Assembly: GCF_052057775.1 (NCBI RefSeq)
Contig: NZ_CP195121.1
Coordinates: forward strand, 1,922,001 to 1,986,000
Length of the DNA stretch: 64,000 nucleotides
Direction of reading: 5' to 3'
DNA from: Methanococcoides sp052057775
GTDB lineage: Archaea > Halobacteriota > Methanosarcinia > Methanosarcinales > Methanosarcinaceae
The stretch's first letter is position 1. Each line of letters begins with the position of its first letter. Below the pieces are notes generated by a model. It did no database searches. It worked only from the letters and a program-made list of their open reading frames with translations, and was not told the DNA's origin. Position numbers and translations under genes: made by a program. Shown in pieces: positions 56,488 through 64,000 of the stretch.

Positions 56488-57369
56488 TTGGATAACAAAT
56501 GCTGGATATGTGGCAAGCAGGAACCCATGATGTTCACATGCCGCCATTGTGGCAAAACGTTCTGCTCAGACCACAGACTTCCTGAAAGACATGCCTGCGA
56601 TGGTCTGGAACGAGGTACAGGATTCACTTCAGGAAACACAGGTACCTCAGGATATAGCCGAACCCATACAGCCAGCCAGTCACAAGGCAAGGATATGGAC
56701 GAGGTAATAAAGAACATGATGAAGGATGCAGCCAGAAATGCTGCAAAAGGGGCTGCCACAGGTGCAGTCCACCGGACAAGGTCATCAATAAAGACAAGTC
56801 CGTCAATGGCGATCATATTCATCTGTATCATTTCATTTTTCCTTGAACTTATACCGGGTTACGTGGAACTCTTCCAGCTTGTACCAAGTACAATGTTCAC
56901 AAGACCATGGACACTGATCACACATATGTTCCTGCATGCCGGGTTCGGACACCTCTTTTTCAACATGCTTGTATTGTTCTTCTTCGGAAGAGAGCTTGAA
57001 AGACGTATAGGAAAAGATCTGTTCCTTTATGTGTACTTCATATCAGGCATAATAGCAGCCTTTGGATATGCTCTTACAAGCAGTACAGGATACCCAATGA
57101 TCGGAGCTAGTGGCGCCATTATGGGAGTTTTCGCAACACTTACAGTGTTAGCCCCGGACATGCAGGTATACGTATATTTCATACCAATGAGGATCAAATA
57201 TGCACTACTGCTTTTTGCATTGCTCGATTTCGCTTTGATGGGTGCAAATGACATGGTCGCACATACTGCACACCTTAGTGGCGTACTTGTCGGATTGTAC
57301 ATGGGATACAGGATAAAGAATAACAGAAAACAATATAGAAGAGCAGCATACGATAACCGAAGGTGGTGA
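56488..57369 (+). CDS. Rhomboid protease with N-terminal AN1 zinc finger
   Basis: A 293-residue protein. TTG 56488 follows GGGAGGATACA. Residues ~5-40 are an AN1-type zinc finger (CWICGKQEPMMFTCRHCGKT, FCSDHRLPERHAC). A Gly/Ser/Thr-rich linker leads to six membrane helices. The rhomboid signature is HAGFGHLFFNMLVLFFFGRE in helix 2, GASGA (catalytic Ser) in helix 4, and His in HTAHLSGVLVG in helix 6. It cleaves membrane proteins within the bilayer; the finger may select ubiquitin-like or other targets. Confidence 0.9.
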   Translation: MDNKCWICGKQEPMMFTCRHCGKTFCSDHRLPERHACDGLERGTGFTSGNTGTSGYSRTHTASQSQGKDMDEVIKNMMKDAARNAAKGAATGAVHRTRSSIKTSPSMAIIFICIISFFLELIPGYVELFQLVPSTMFTRPWTLITHMFLHAGFGHLFFNMLVLFFFGRELERRIGKDLFLYVYFISGIIAAFGYALTSSTGYPMIGASGAIMGVFATLTVLAPDMQVYVYFIPMRIKYALLLFALLDFALMGANDMVAHTAHLSGVLVGLYMGYRIKNNRKQYRRAAYDNRRW

Positions 57370-57785
57370 GCCTGAAAGCTGATACCGGCCATCTCGCACG
57401 ATACAGACCAAGACCCGGAGAAGGAGAGGAGATACCATTCCAGTTCATAGAAATGGAAGAGAGGCTGGCAGGATGGTCACCTGAGCTTAAAAGAACGATA
57501 TATCTTACACCCCCCTGCAACTATGACCCCCAGAAGCTTAAGCGTGTACGTGAGGTCTTCCTTCTCAGGATATACAACTGGATCCTCGAAGGCATCAGTA
57601 TAATAGAGCTCTCGCACACAGAACGCGTCCAGTTTGAAGATGTCCTCAATGACTTTCTCCTATATGGGGGGGAATTACGCTATACAAGAAAAAAGCAAGG
57701 CAAGAAGACCATAAATCACTTCAGGCTTGAAGAAAGACCTGTTGAAGTGCCTGCAAAAAGAAGTAATCTTGGAGATATATTATGA
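57363..57785 (+). CDS. DUF5788-like conserved protein
   Basis: A 140-residue protein overlapping the end of the rhomboid gene. GTG 57363 or GTG 57366 is the start, with AAGGTGG before. The first ~35 residues are polar (GHLARYRPRPGEGEEIPFQF). A helical core (KLKRVREVFLLRIYNWILEG, TERVQFEDVLNDFLLYGG) is followed by a basic tail (RYTRKKQGKKTINHFRLEE). It recalls a small archaeal family of unknown function. Probably in an operon with the rhomboid. Confidence 0.65.
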   Translation: MVSLKADTGHLARYRPRPGEGEEIPFQFIEMEERLAGWSPELKRTIYLTPPCNYDPQKLKRVREVFLLRIYNWILEGISIIELSHTERVQFEDVLNDFLLYGGELRYTRKKQGKKTINHFRLEERPVEVPAKRSNLGDIL

Positions 57786-58068
57786 TCCTTTTTTTATCCA
57801 TAACTTTTTATCATAAGAAATAAAATTATTTTTTGTCACCATTGGAACATGTGCAGTAACAAACAGGGGAATTAGATCAAGCGGAGATACTAAATAATAT
57901 ATGCTCATTTCTTAAAAGGAAGGGTTAGTGGGGAGATCACATATAGATAGATCATTTGTGATCCCTTATAATGAACATCACAATTCAGTGATAACATAAT
58001 AGTTATAGATATTATTAATTTAAATATATAAAACAAATTATCATATTAGTTATAAAATAGAGGGAAGC

Positions 58069-58614
58069 ATGCAGCACGTTAAAACCGGATTTAATTCCAT
58101 TGTCAAATATCTTAGTACAAAGAAGGAAACCGACAGGAGACGCATAGGACTCCTTGTTGATGGTCCTAACGTACTGCGAAAGGAATTCAATGTTAACCTT
58201 GAAGAGATACGTGATGTATTAAAGGAATACGGTAATGTCAAGGTAGGCAGAGTATTCCTTAACCAATATGCATCAGACAAGCTGGTAGAAGCGATCGAAA
58301 ACAATGGTTTTGAGCCCATCATTTGTTCCAGTGATGTTGATGTTCGTCTTGCAGTAGAAGGAATGGAGCTTGTATATAACCCTACCATTGATACCATTGC
58401 ATTGGTAACAAGAGATGCTGACTTTAAACCACTTCTTACCAAGGCCAATGAACATGGTAAAGAAACCATCATCTTTGGAGTTGAACCGGGTTTTTCAACA
58501 GCTCTGCGTAACTCTTCCGATTATGTTGTGATACTTGAGAACAACGAGATGAACTACTACGAAGAGGAAGAAAACGACAGATCACACATTATCAAGGCGT
58601 CCACGACAATTTAA
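58069..58614 (+). CDS. NYN-domain protein (LabA/TIGR00288-like)
   Basis: A 181-residue PIN-like nuclease-fold protein: RRIGLLVDGPNVLRKEFNVN with the first Asp, GRVFLNQYASDKLVEAIENN, VDVRLAVEGMELVYNPTIDT and ALVTRDADFKPLLTKANEHG with the second and third Asp, FGVEPGFSTALRNSSDYVVI. NYN proteins act on RNA. The C-terminal tail is acidic. Single gene with a long AT-rich upstream region and a strong stem-loop after it. Confidence 0.88.
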   Translation: MQHVKTGFNSIVKYLSTKKETDRRRIGLLVDGPNVLRKEFNVNLEEIRDVLKEYGNVKVGRVFLNQYASDKLVEAIENNGFEPIICSSDVDVRLAVEGMELVYNPTIDTIALVTRDADFKPLLTKANEHGKETIIFGVEPGFSTALRNSSDYVVILENNEMNYYEEEENDRSHIIKASTTI

Positions 58615-58638
58615 AGTCAAAAAACGAAAAATTGTTTC

Positions 58639-58664
58639 CTGCATGCAAATGATATTGCATGCAG
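58639..58664. terminator. Perfect inverted repeat between convergent genes
   Basis: CTGCATGCAA-ATGATA-TTGCATGCAG, 10-bp perfect arms, 25 bases after the NYN gene stop. It is probably a two-way terminator between this gene and aksA. Nearby 58696-58722 repeats ATCAATCGACC/AATCAATC. Confidence 0.65.
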
Positions 58665-58747
58665 TTCACAGGATCATGCATGAAATAATTCGATCGGTCA
58701 ATCAATCGACCAATCAATCAGACTTTAATAGCCCCATTTTTGAAAGA

Positions 58748-59941
58748 TCATTCCTGATGTGACTGCACCATATGAATGAGAGCCTCAAGTCTTTCGCGAG
58801 ATAGTCCTTTTTTAACCTCGGTACAGTTCTTTACTTTATCGATCAGGACGCAAAGTTCATCGTGATCAAGAGTATAACCAAGATCCTCTACAATTCCCCT
58901 GAGAGCCTTCCTTCCAGTGTGTTTTCCCACAATGAGATTACGCTTCCCGCCCACCATCTCGGGACTGAAAAGTTCATAGGTACGCGGTTCTTCAAGAATG
59001 GCCATCACATGGATACCAGACTCGTGAGTGAAAGCATGTTTACCAACCACAGCTTTGTTCACAGCAATAGGCAATCCTGAATATTGCTGGATCTTGTTTG
59101 AGATCTCAGTAAGCTTTGAAGCATCATACCTTTCAATACCATGCTGAACCCTTAATGCAACCAGGAGCTCCTCAAGGGAAGCGTTACCTGCCCTTTCACC
59201 GATACCATTGACGGTGGTATGAAGTTGTTTCGCACCGGCCTCGGCAGCTACAAGTGTATTTGCAGTTGCCATTCCCAGATCATTATGGCAATGGATACAG
59301 ATAGGAGTATTTACGACCTTCTTTATCTCAGATACCAGATAATGAGTGGTAGCCGGACTTAAAATACCAATGGTATCAGCTATGCTCACGTAATCAACTT
59401 TATATTCTTCTGCTGCCAGGAAAGCCTTTTTGAGTGTTTCAACGGGAGTCCTGGTACCATCTTCTGCTGCAAACCTTACCTTAAGCCCATGGTCCTTTGC
59501 ATGCTCGATCGCACTCATTGCACAACCGAAAACGTCTGCACAGCTTTTATGATACTTGAACTTCAAATGAAGATCAGACATTGCAATGAAGATGCTGACG
59601 ATATCAACGTCACAATCAATTGCTGCATCGACATCACTTACCACAGAACGTGCAAGACAGCAGATGTTCGAGTCCAGCCCCATATTACTGATCTCTTTTA
59701 CGATCTCTTTTTCAGAACTGGAAACAACAGGGAATCCAGCTTCAATGACCTCAACACCAATAGCATCAAGCTCACGTGCAAGGTCGAGCTTTTCCTCCTT
59801 TGTAAAAGCTACACCCGGAGTCTGTTCACCATCCCTTAAGGTTACGTCACAGATCTCGATGTCAAGAGGTTTCATATTGAGGTATTTCATCAGTTCATTT
59901 CTGGAATAATCATCAGTATTAGACATAGTATTGATTCCCAT
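58748..59941 (-). CDS. aksA: Homocitrate synthase, coenzyme B biosynthesis
   Basis: A 397-residue enzyme of the LeuA/AksA family: ICDVTLRDGEQTPGVAFTKE, VSIADTIGILSPATTHYLV, IHCHNDLGMATANTLVAAEA, NGIGERAGNASLEELLVAL, GKHAFTHESGIHVMAIL. It condenses 2-oxoglutarate and longer 2-oxo acids with acetyl-CoA for coenzyme B and possibly lysine. Assignment to homocitrate rather than isopropylmalate synthase rests on overall similarity and the methanogen setting. ATG 59941 or ATG 59926 (Met6) is the start. Confidence 0.85.
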   Translation of the reverse strand: MGINTMSNTDDYSRNELMKYLNMKPLDIEICDVTLRDGEQTPGVAFTKEEKLDLARELDAIGVEVIEAGFPVVSSSEKEIVKEISNMGLDSNICCLARSVVSDVDAAIDCDVDIVSIFIAMSDLHLKFKYHKSCADVFGCAMSAIEHAKDHGLKVRFAAEDGTRTPVETLKKAFLAAEEYKVDYVSIADTIGILSPATTHYLVSEIKKVVNTPICIHCHNDLGMATANTLVAAEAGAKQLHTTVNGIGERAGNASLEELLVALRVQHGIERYDASKLTEISNKIQQYSGLPIAVNKAVVGKHAFTHESGIHVMAILEEPRTYELFSPEMVGGKRNLIVGKHTGRKALRGIVEDLGYTLDHDELCVLIDKVKNCTEVKKGLSRERLEALIHMVQSHQE

Positions 59942-59995
59942 TCGTTGTTCGAGAAAGCAATATATAAATATATAGGTTTTTAATCGGTTCTTTCC

Positions 59996-60832
59996 TCAAC
60001 GGAGTTTGCTTTGGACCCTCTCATAGAAACCACTTGCAGAAGTTTCTACAAACCTTGCAGGAAAATTTGACTTCGTCAAAGTGACAACATCATTCTCCTG
60101 TATTGTATGCGTGTACTGGCCATCAACCACAAGTGCTGCTTCCTTTTCAGGAATTATCATCTCCACCTTGATATGACTGTCTGCAGGAACCACCCATGGC
60201 CTAGAGGACAGTTTAAAAGGTGCAAGAGGCACAATAAGTGTGGCATTGACATTCGGATCGATGATGGGACCACCTGCACTCATTGCATAGGCAGTCGAGC
60301 CTGTAGGTGTGGCGATCACAACACCATCAGCACGGACATCCTCGACCTCACGGTCATCGATCGTGATCCTGAAGGTGAGGATCTTTGCAGGTCTTGCAGT
60401 TGTAAGCACGACCTCATTGGTTGCCGGAGGTATCTTTTCCCCGTTAAGTTTGACATTAAGTCGGGAACGCTCAGTGTATTTGAAGCCCTTCAGGGCTTCC
60501 TCAATGGACTCGATCGCATCCGCAGGGTTCACATCAACAAGGAATCCCAATGTTCCCATATTGATACCCAATATCGGGAGCGGATCAGCCATACGGGCAA
60601 TCGTGCGAAGTACAGTACCATCACCACCTACTGAGATAAGGAGTTCGACACCTTTATCCCTCATTTCCTCAATAGTGATGACCTCCACATCCTGAAGGTC
60701 CAGAGGGTCAGCTGTGTTTGAAGTAACAGCAATATCGACCATTGACTTGAAATGTTCAACGATGGTCCGGACCATTTCAAGTGCATCTTCATGGTCACAC
60801 CTTGATACTATTCCGATCTTTTTAACGGTCAT
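59996..60832 (-). CDS. nadK: NAD kinase
   Basis: A 278-residue enzyme with LLISVGGDGTVLRTIARMAD (GGDG motif), GINMGTLGFLVDVNPADAIE, and ADGVVIATPTGSTAYAMSAGGPI. These are the conserved NAD/polyphosphate-binding motifs. It phosphorylates NAD to NADP. ATG 60832 lies directly after the bisphosphatase stop, with GGAGGTAATT before it, so they are one operon. The pairing of these two genes is common in archaea, where they can be fused. Confidence 0.95.
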   Translation of the reverse strand: MTVKKIGIVSRCDHEDALEMVRTIVEHFKSMVDIAVTSNTADPLDLQDVEVITIEEMRDKGVELLISVGGDGTVLRTIARMADPLPILGINMGTLGFLVDVNPADAIESIEEALKGFKYTERSRLNVKLNGEKIPPATNEVVLTTARPAKILTFRITIDDREVEDVRADGVVIATPTGSTAYAMSAGGPIIDPNVNATLIVPLAPFKLSSRPWVVPADSHIKVEMIIPEKEAALVVDGQYTHTIQENDVVTLTKSNFPARFVETSASGFYERVQSKLR

Positions 60833-60834
60833 AA

Positions 60835-61635
60835 TTACCTCCCTATAAGCTTCAGTATATCAGAATGCAGATGTCCGTTCGAAGCCACCATAAAATAAGG
60901 ATTTATAATATTGCCCTTCAGCTTAAGCGGACAGCCATCGCCATCAGTCACCATACCTCCGGCCTCTTCGATTATCAACTTTCCTGCAGCCACATCCACA
61001 AGACGCAGGGAACCGCGAACATCAACGAATGCATCGATCCTGCCTGCTGCCACATAACATAGTTCAAGGGCAACACTTCCGAATATCCTGATCCTGCGAA
61101 CAGCCTTGCAAAGGTCAATCGTCCTTTCCACGTGTCTTCGATACCCATAGAGACTTACACAGAAACTGCCCAGGACAGAATTATCAGAAGGTTTTATTTT
61201 CCTCCCATTGAAATATGCACCTTCCCCCGTACCGGCATGGAATGTGTCACCGTTTGCAAGGTTCCGCACATATCCAAAATAAAAAGAAGACACATCCGGC
61301 ATCCCAACGGCAATGGAGATACTATATATCGGAATCCCGTTCGCCACATTGTACGTGCCGTCAAGCGGATCAAGAACGATCGAGAACTCCGGATCCTCAC
61401 CAATTTTGACCTCTCCAAACTCCTCGGTCAGTACCCGCATGGAGCGGCCATCTTCACGAAGAACCCTGAGAATTGCCTGTTCGGAAACATCATCAATTAG
61501 TTTGGTGTCTGTGCCATCAGCACCCACATAAACAGTTTCGAAGGCCTCAGAAGTATCTACCAGCTCAGAAATCGCTTTTGAAGCTGCATCTGCGAGACGA
61601 TCGCAGAACTCAAGTGCCTCCGGGAAAGTGATCAT
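60835..61635 (-). CDS. suhB: Inositol monophosphatase / fructose-1,6-bisphosphatase
   Basis: A 266-residue Mg-dependent phosphatase: FEVKI-type acid DVSEQAILRVLREDG region, FSIVLDPLDGTYNVANGIPI (DPLDGT motif near residues 85-90), and LVDVAAGKLIIEEAGGMVTD at the C-terminus. Archaeal members dephosphorylate both inositol-1-phosphate and fructose-1,6-bisphosphate. Operon with NAD kinase (downstream) and GAPDH (upstream). Confidence 0.92.
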   Translation of the reverse strand: MITFPEALEFCDRLADAASKAISELVDTSEAFETVYVGADGTDTKLIDDVSEQAILRVLREDGRSMRVLTEEFGEVKIGEDPEFSIVLDPLDGTYNVANGIPIYSISIAVGMPDVSSFYFGYVRNLANGDTFHAGTGEGAYFNGRKIKPSDNSVLGSFCVSLYGYRRHVERTIDLCKAVRRIRIFGSVALELCYVAAGRIDAFVDVRGSLRLVDVAAGKLIIEEAGGMVTDGDGCPLKLKGNIINPYFMVASNGHLHSDILKLIGR

Positions 61636-61662
61636 ATTCGGAAAGGTAAAATGATGGGCAGA

Positions 61663-62670
61663 TCAGATGCCCATCTTAGCGTTCGTTTCAGCAATGGATC
61701 TCTTTCCGTCGCTTTCAAGTTCCATCATTGCACGAATGGCATCCACGTTCTCAGGAATGACATCAGATTCCTGGTGGATGGCCTGGAAGAAATAAAGTTC
61801 TCCCTCATACATAGTAATAGATTCGTTCCAGACGCAGTTCTCCCACATGTCACCCCTTGGCCTGCCAAGGTCCTTTCCAAGCTCCATGATCTCGGCGGTG
61901 GATGTGATACCCTGTCCGACGAACCTGACGCGGCTCTGCTCTGCAAGGAGGTTCTCAACATCTTCAGCAGTGCATTCCCTCTCAAGCTCAAGGTTGATGG
62001 TGTGCAGGTGCATTAATGTTGTAGGGAGCTTGACTGCTGTTGTTGCAACGTCAATACCCGGAATGACGGTCTTTACATCAGGACCGTGGTGTGATGGCAG
62101 CTTGATAGGATTTGGGACGATCGCATTGATAGGACCGTTCTTGATGTCGTTAGGATCTGCAGATCTTCTCATAAGGGTTACACGGGCCTTCTTTACCCCA
62201 AACTCATTATCAAGTGGAGAAAGAACACGACAAAGGCCGGTGGTGTTACAGGAAACGACCCTGACAAAGTCCTTTCCAAGGGCTTCCTCATAGTTGGCTT
62301 CAGCGTTAAAGGAGCAACCAGCAAGTTCATGTGCCTCGCCACCCTGCCAGATAGCCTTGACGCCTGCCTTTTCATAAAGTTCCTTGTTGGTAACACCAAC
62401 CTTACCCGGTGTACAGTCAACAACAACATCGGCTGCTTCGACCATATCCTCAACGGTACCTGCAACCTCAATGCCTTCCTTTTCCATTGATCCTACCCTT
62501 TCAGCAAGAGTGTAGACAGGATATCCCTTTTCCTGTGCAATTACTGTCTCAAAGTTAGGACGGGTCTTTGCAATACCGATGATCTCCATATCATCCTGGA
62601 GCATTACAGCATCTGCAACCCTTTTACCAATGGTTCCGTATCCGTTTATTGCAACTTTAACTTTAGTCAT
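61663..62670 (-). CDS. gap: Glyceraldehyde-3-phosphate dehydrogenase, archaeal type II
   Basis: A 335-residue protein: NAD(P)-binding KVAINGYGTIGKRVADAVML, catalytic Cys in VVSCNTTGLCRVL, LMRRSADPNDIKNGPINAIV, PSHHGPDVKTVIPG. Typical archaeal GAPDH, used mainly in gluconeogenesis. ATG 62670 with GGAGGTACATTAA before it. First of the gap-suhB-nadK cluster. Confidence 0.96.
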   Translation of the reverse strand: MTKVKVAINGYGTIGKRVADAVMLQDDMEIIGIAKTRPNFETVIAQEKGYPVYTLAERVGSMEKEGIEVAGTVEDMVEAADVVVDCTPGKVGVTNKELYEKAGVKAIWQGGEAHELAGCSFNAEANYEEALGKDFVRVVSCNTTGLCRVLSPLDNEFGVKKARVTLMRRSADPNDIKNGPINAIVPNPIKLPSHHGPDVKTVIPGIDVATTAVKLPTTLMHLHTINLELERECTAEDVENLLAEQSRVRFVGQGITSTAEIMELGKDLGRPRGDMWENCVWNESITMYEGELYFFQAIHQESDVIPENVDAIRAMMELESDGKRSIAETNAKMGI

Positions 62671-62811
62671 TTAATGTACCTCCATTACGAATTTGACACA
62701 TATCAGTATATGTATATCAGAATGAACGATATTTAGACACCTTCGCACACATTCCCACAGGAACAAAGGTAACCTGCAATCAATGAGATGGCTCCTGATG
62801 TCACTCTTAAT

Positions 62812-63000
62812 TCAATTTCCAATAATTATAGTTTCCCCTTTTGAAAAATCGACCTCTTTTATTGTACCGAAGATGATCGTCTTTTCCCCAAATATTCCCG
62901 TAAGCTCTATGGAATCACCATCAACGATCATTTTTGTGACAGATTCCATTACCAATTCCCTTTCATTGTCTTTGACAACAATTGCACTCAGTTCACACAT
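62812..63000 (-). CDS. CooT-like nickel-binding protein
   Basis: A 62-residue protein starting MCELSAIVVK at ATG 63000 with GAAGGTGCAAAT before it. ESVTKMIVDGDSIELTGIFG then GTIKEVDF matches the small CooT fold, where Cys2 binds nickel for carbon monoxide dehydrogenase maturation. A longer frame upstream (to 63036) would hide the Met-Cys start and is less likely. A CODH operon with cooC is in the same window. Confidence 0.75.
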   Translation of the reverse strand: MCELSAIVVKDNERELVMESVTKMIVDGDSIELTGIFGEKTIIFGTIKEVDFSKGETIIIGN

Positions 63001-63129
63001 ATTTGCACCTTCTAATAATATGATTGTCACAGCCATCGGTGAAATTATTTGAACTTATATCATATGCTATAGATCACACATCAATATGTTCTAATGATAG
63101 ATAACTACTTTCACACGAAATTCCGGATC

Positions 63130-63999
63130 TTATCTTACAAGCTTTGCAACAGAACATCCCATCTCAAGCCCCATATCCTCTGCCACAGCCTCGCATTTTG
63201 TACGAAGCAGGTATGCGATCGGCCGGAAGTTCTCCTCGGACATAGTTTCATAGTTGGCCATTCCCTTGCTTATAATAAGACTTGCATTCTCAAGAGCATA
63301 TATGAACTCGGCCGGAGCTTCGTCAAAGCAGACACCCACAGCATTTGAACCTGTGGTCAGTACACGATCAACTCTACTGTCAAGACCCAGTTCATGAACA
63401 TTCTCCATTGTAACATCAGTAAGCATCGGAGCACCCCTTACAACAAGCGTGATCTTGCCTCCTAACTTCCTGATGATATCAAATACAAGAGTATCAAGAA
63501 TTATCTCACCACAGTTATCGACAACATAAACGACATCATCAAGCATTCCGAACATCTCGGAAGTATCATCCACATCAAGACCTTTCCTGAATATTTCCGC
63601 AAAGGTCTTATCAAAGACATCTTCACCCACATCAAATCCCATAATACCAAAATCAAAGAAGTTCCCTATCACGGATGCCAGTACTGCCCGCCTGAACATT
63701 TCCTCATCTGAAGGTGAACCATCATATACAAGAGAGTGAGCGTATGGATAGACATTTTCTGCTATTTCGTTGCTTAACTGCCGGAGCTCAAGATATGGAT
63801 CATCATCATTCAGCACCTCATAAGCCTTCCTGTGGATAGCAGTAGATACGACTCCTGCAGGCACCCCGGGCTTGTAGATCTCTTTGAGCACATCGATACC
63901 AGCAAGCATCGTTTTGTGTATCAGCTCATCGTCATCTGTTGAAAGCTGTGCTTCATAGTGTACCCTTGAAAGAAGGCAATATGTACATCTTGGATCCAT
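63130..63999 (-). CDS. DUF89 family damage-control phosphatase
   Basis: A 289-residue protein. The N-terminus has MDPRCTYCLLSRV, the middle GNFFDFGIMGFDVGEDVF, VVYVVDNCGEIILDTLVFDI with the metal-binding Asp-Asn, VRGAPMLTDVTMENVHELGL, and a C-terminal MANYETMSEENFRPIAYLL. DUF89 proteins are metal-dependent phosphatases that remove damaged metabolites. Start ATG 63999 is one base inside the window, so regulation cannot be seen. Confidence 0.9.
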   Translation of the reverse strand: MDPRCTYCLLSRVHYEAQLSTDDDELIHKTMLAGIDVLKEIYKPGVPAGVVSTAIHRKAYEVLNDDDPYLELRQLSNEIAENVYPYAHSLVYDGSPSDEEMFRRAVLASVIGNFFDFGIMGFDVGEDVFDKTFAEIFRKGLDVDDTSEMFGMLDDVVYVVDNCGEIILDTLVFDIIRKLGGKITLVVRGAPMLTDVTMENVHELGLDSRVDRVLTTGSNAVGVCFDEAPAEFIYALENASLIISKGMANYETMSEENFRPIAYLLRTKCEAVAEDMGLEMGCSVAKLVR

Positions 64000-64000
64000 T

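Noticed and set aside
1..64000. CRISPR array, rRNA genes or insertion sequences
   Set aside because: No regularly spaced repeats, no rRNA-like sequence and no transposase frames were seen.

Overview
The window comes from a methanogenic archaeon of the Methanosarcinaceae (Methanococcoides or Methanolobus-like). The host part carries a complete cdhA-cdhB-cdhC-cooC-cdhD-cdhE operon for CO dehydrogenase/acetyl-CoA synthase, homocitrate synthase AksA, type II archaeal GAPDH, a proteasome beta subunit, TFE, NMD3, aCPSF1 and a geranylgeranyl reductase. Promoters are archaeal TATA boxes and many starts have GGAGG or GGTGA ribosome sites. None of the genes I call ends in TAG, as expected for an organism that reads UAG as pyrrolysine.

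Positions 1 to about 21,200 are most of a head-tailed provirus lying on the minus strand. Its early-to-late order runs from high to low coordinates. First comes a divergent regulatory switch with three ribbon-helix-helix-like proteins (20.4-21.2 kb). Then comes a recombination and replication operon: Csx3-like protein, Gam-like protein, Bet/RecT annealase, several small proteins, ERCC4-type nuclease, and primase-SF3 helicase. Then come terminase small and large subunits, portal, MuF protein, prohead protease with nested scaffold, decoration protein, major capsid, connectors, tail terminator, tail tube, a tail chaperone with a likely +1 frameshift, and the first 40 codons of the tape measure. 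This is the gene order of phage lambda (Nu1-A-B-C/Nu3-D-E-FII-Z-U-V-G/GT-H). The virus runs off the left edge, and no integrase is visible. Two plus-strand genes (751 and 6428) interrupt the late operon like morons.

Positions 21.3-27.1 kb are AT-rich accessory DNA: a soluble plus four-helix membrane protein pair of unknown function, a zinc-ribbon/HTH-like protein, a voltage-gated-type K+ channel, a lipoprotein nuclease and a beta-helix surface protein. The stretch ends at a truncated radC. It may be virus cargo or a neighbouring island; the right edge of the provirus cannot be fixed from the sequence.

From 27.3 to 64 kb the DNA is ordinary chromosome: MobB-MoaE, a two-part Na+/solute symporter, a SAMP modifier, RNA and protein turnover genes, lipid biosynthesis, secreted proteins, the cdh operon, a rhomboid protease with AN1 finger, AksA, NAD kinase, inositol/fructose bisphosphatase, GAPDH, a CooT-like nickel protein and a DUF89 phosphatase.

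The most interesting signals are all viral. One is an in-frame TAG inside a coupled gene whose tandem paralogue has Glu at that position, a candidate pyrrolysine-containing viral protein. Others are the +1 frameshift in the tail chaperone, a duplicated hairpin/promoter with a G-quadruplex motif between the terminase genes, one 17-bp operator repeated at three late promoters, and a Csx3-like early protein.
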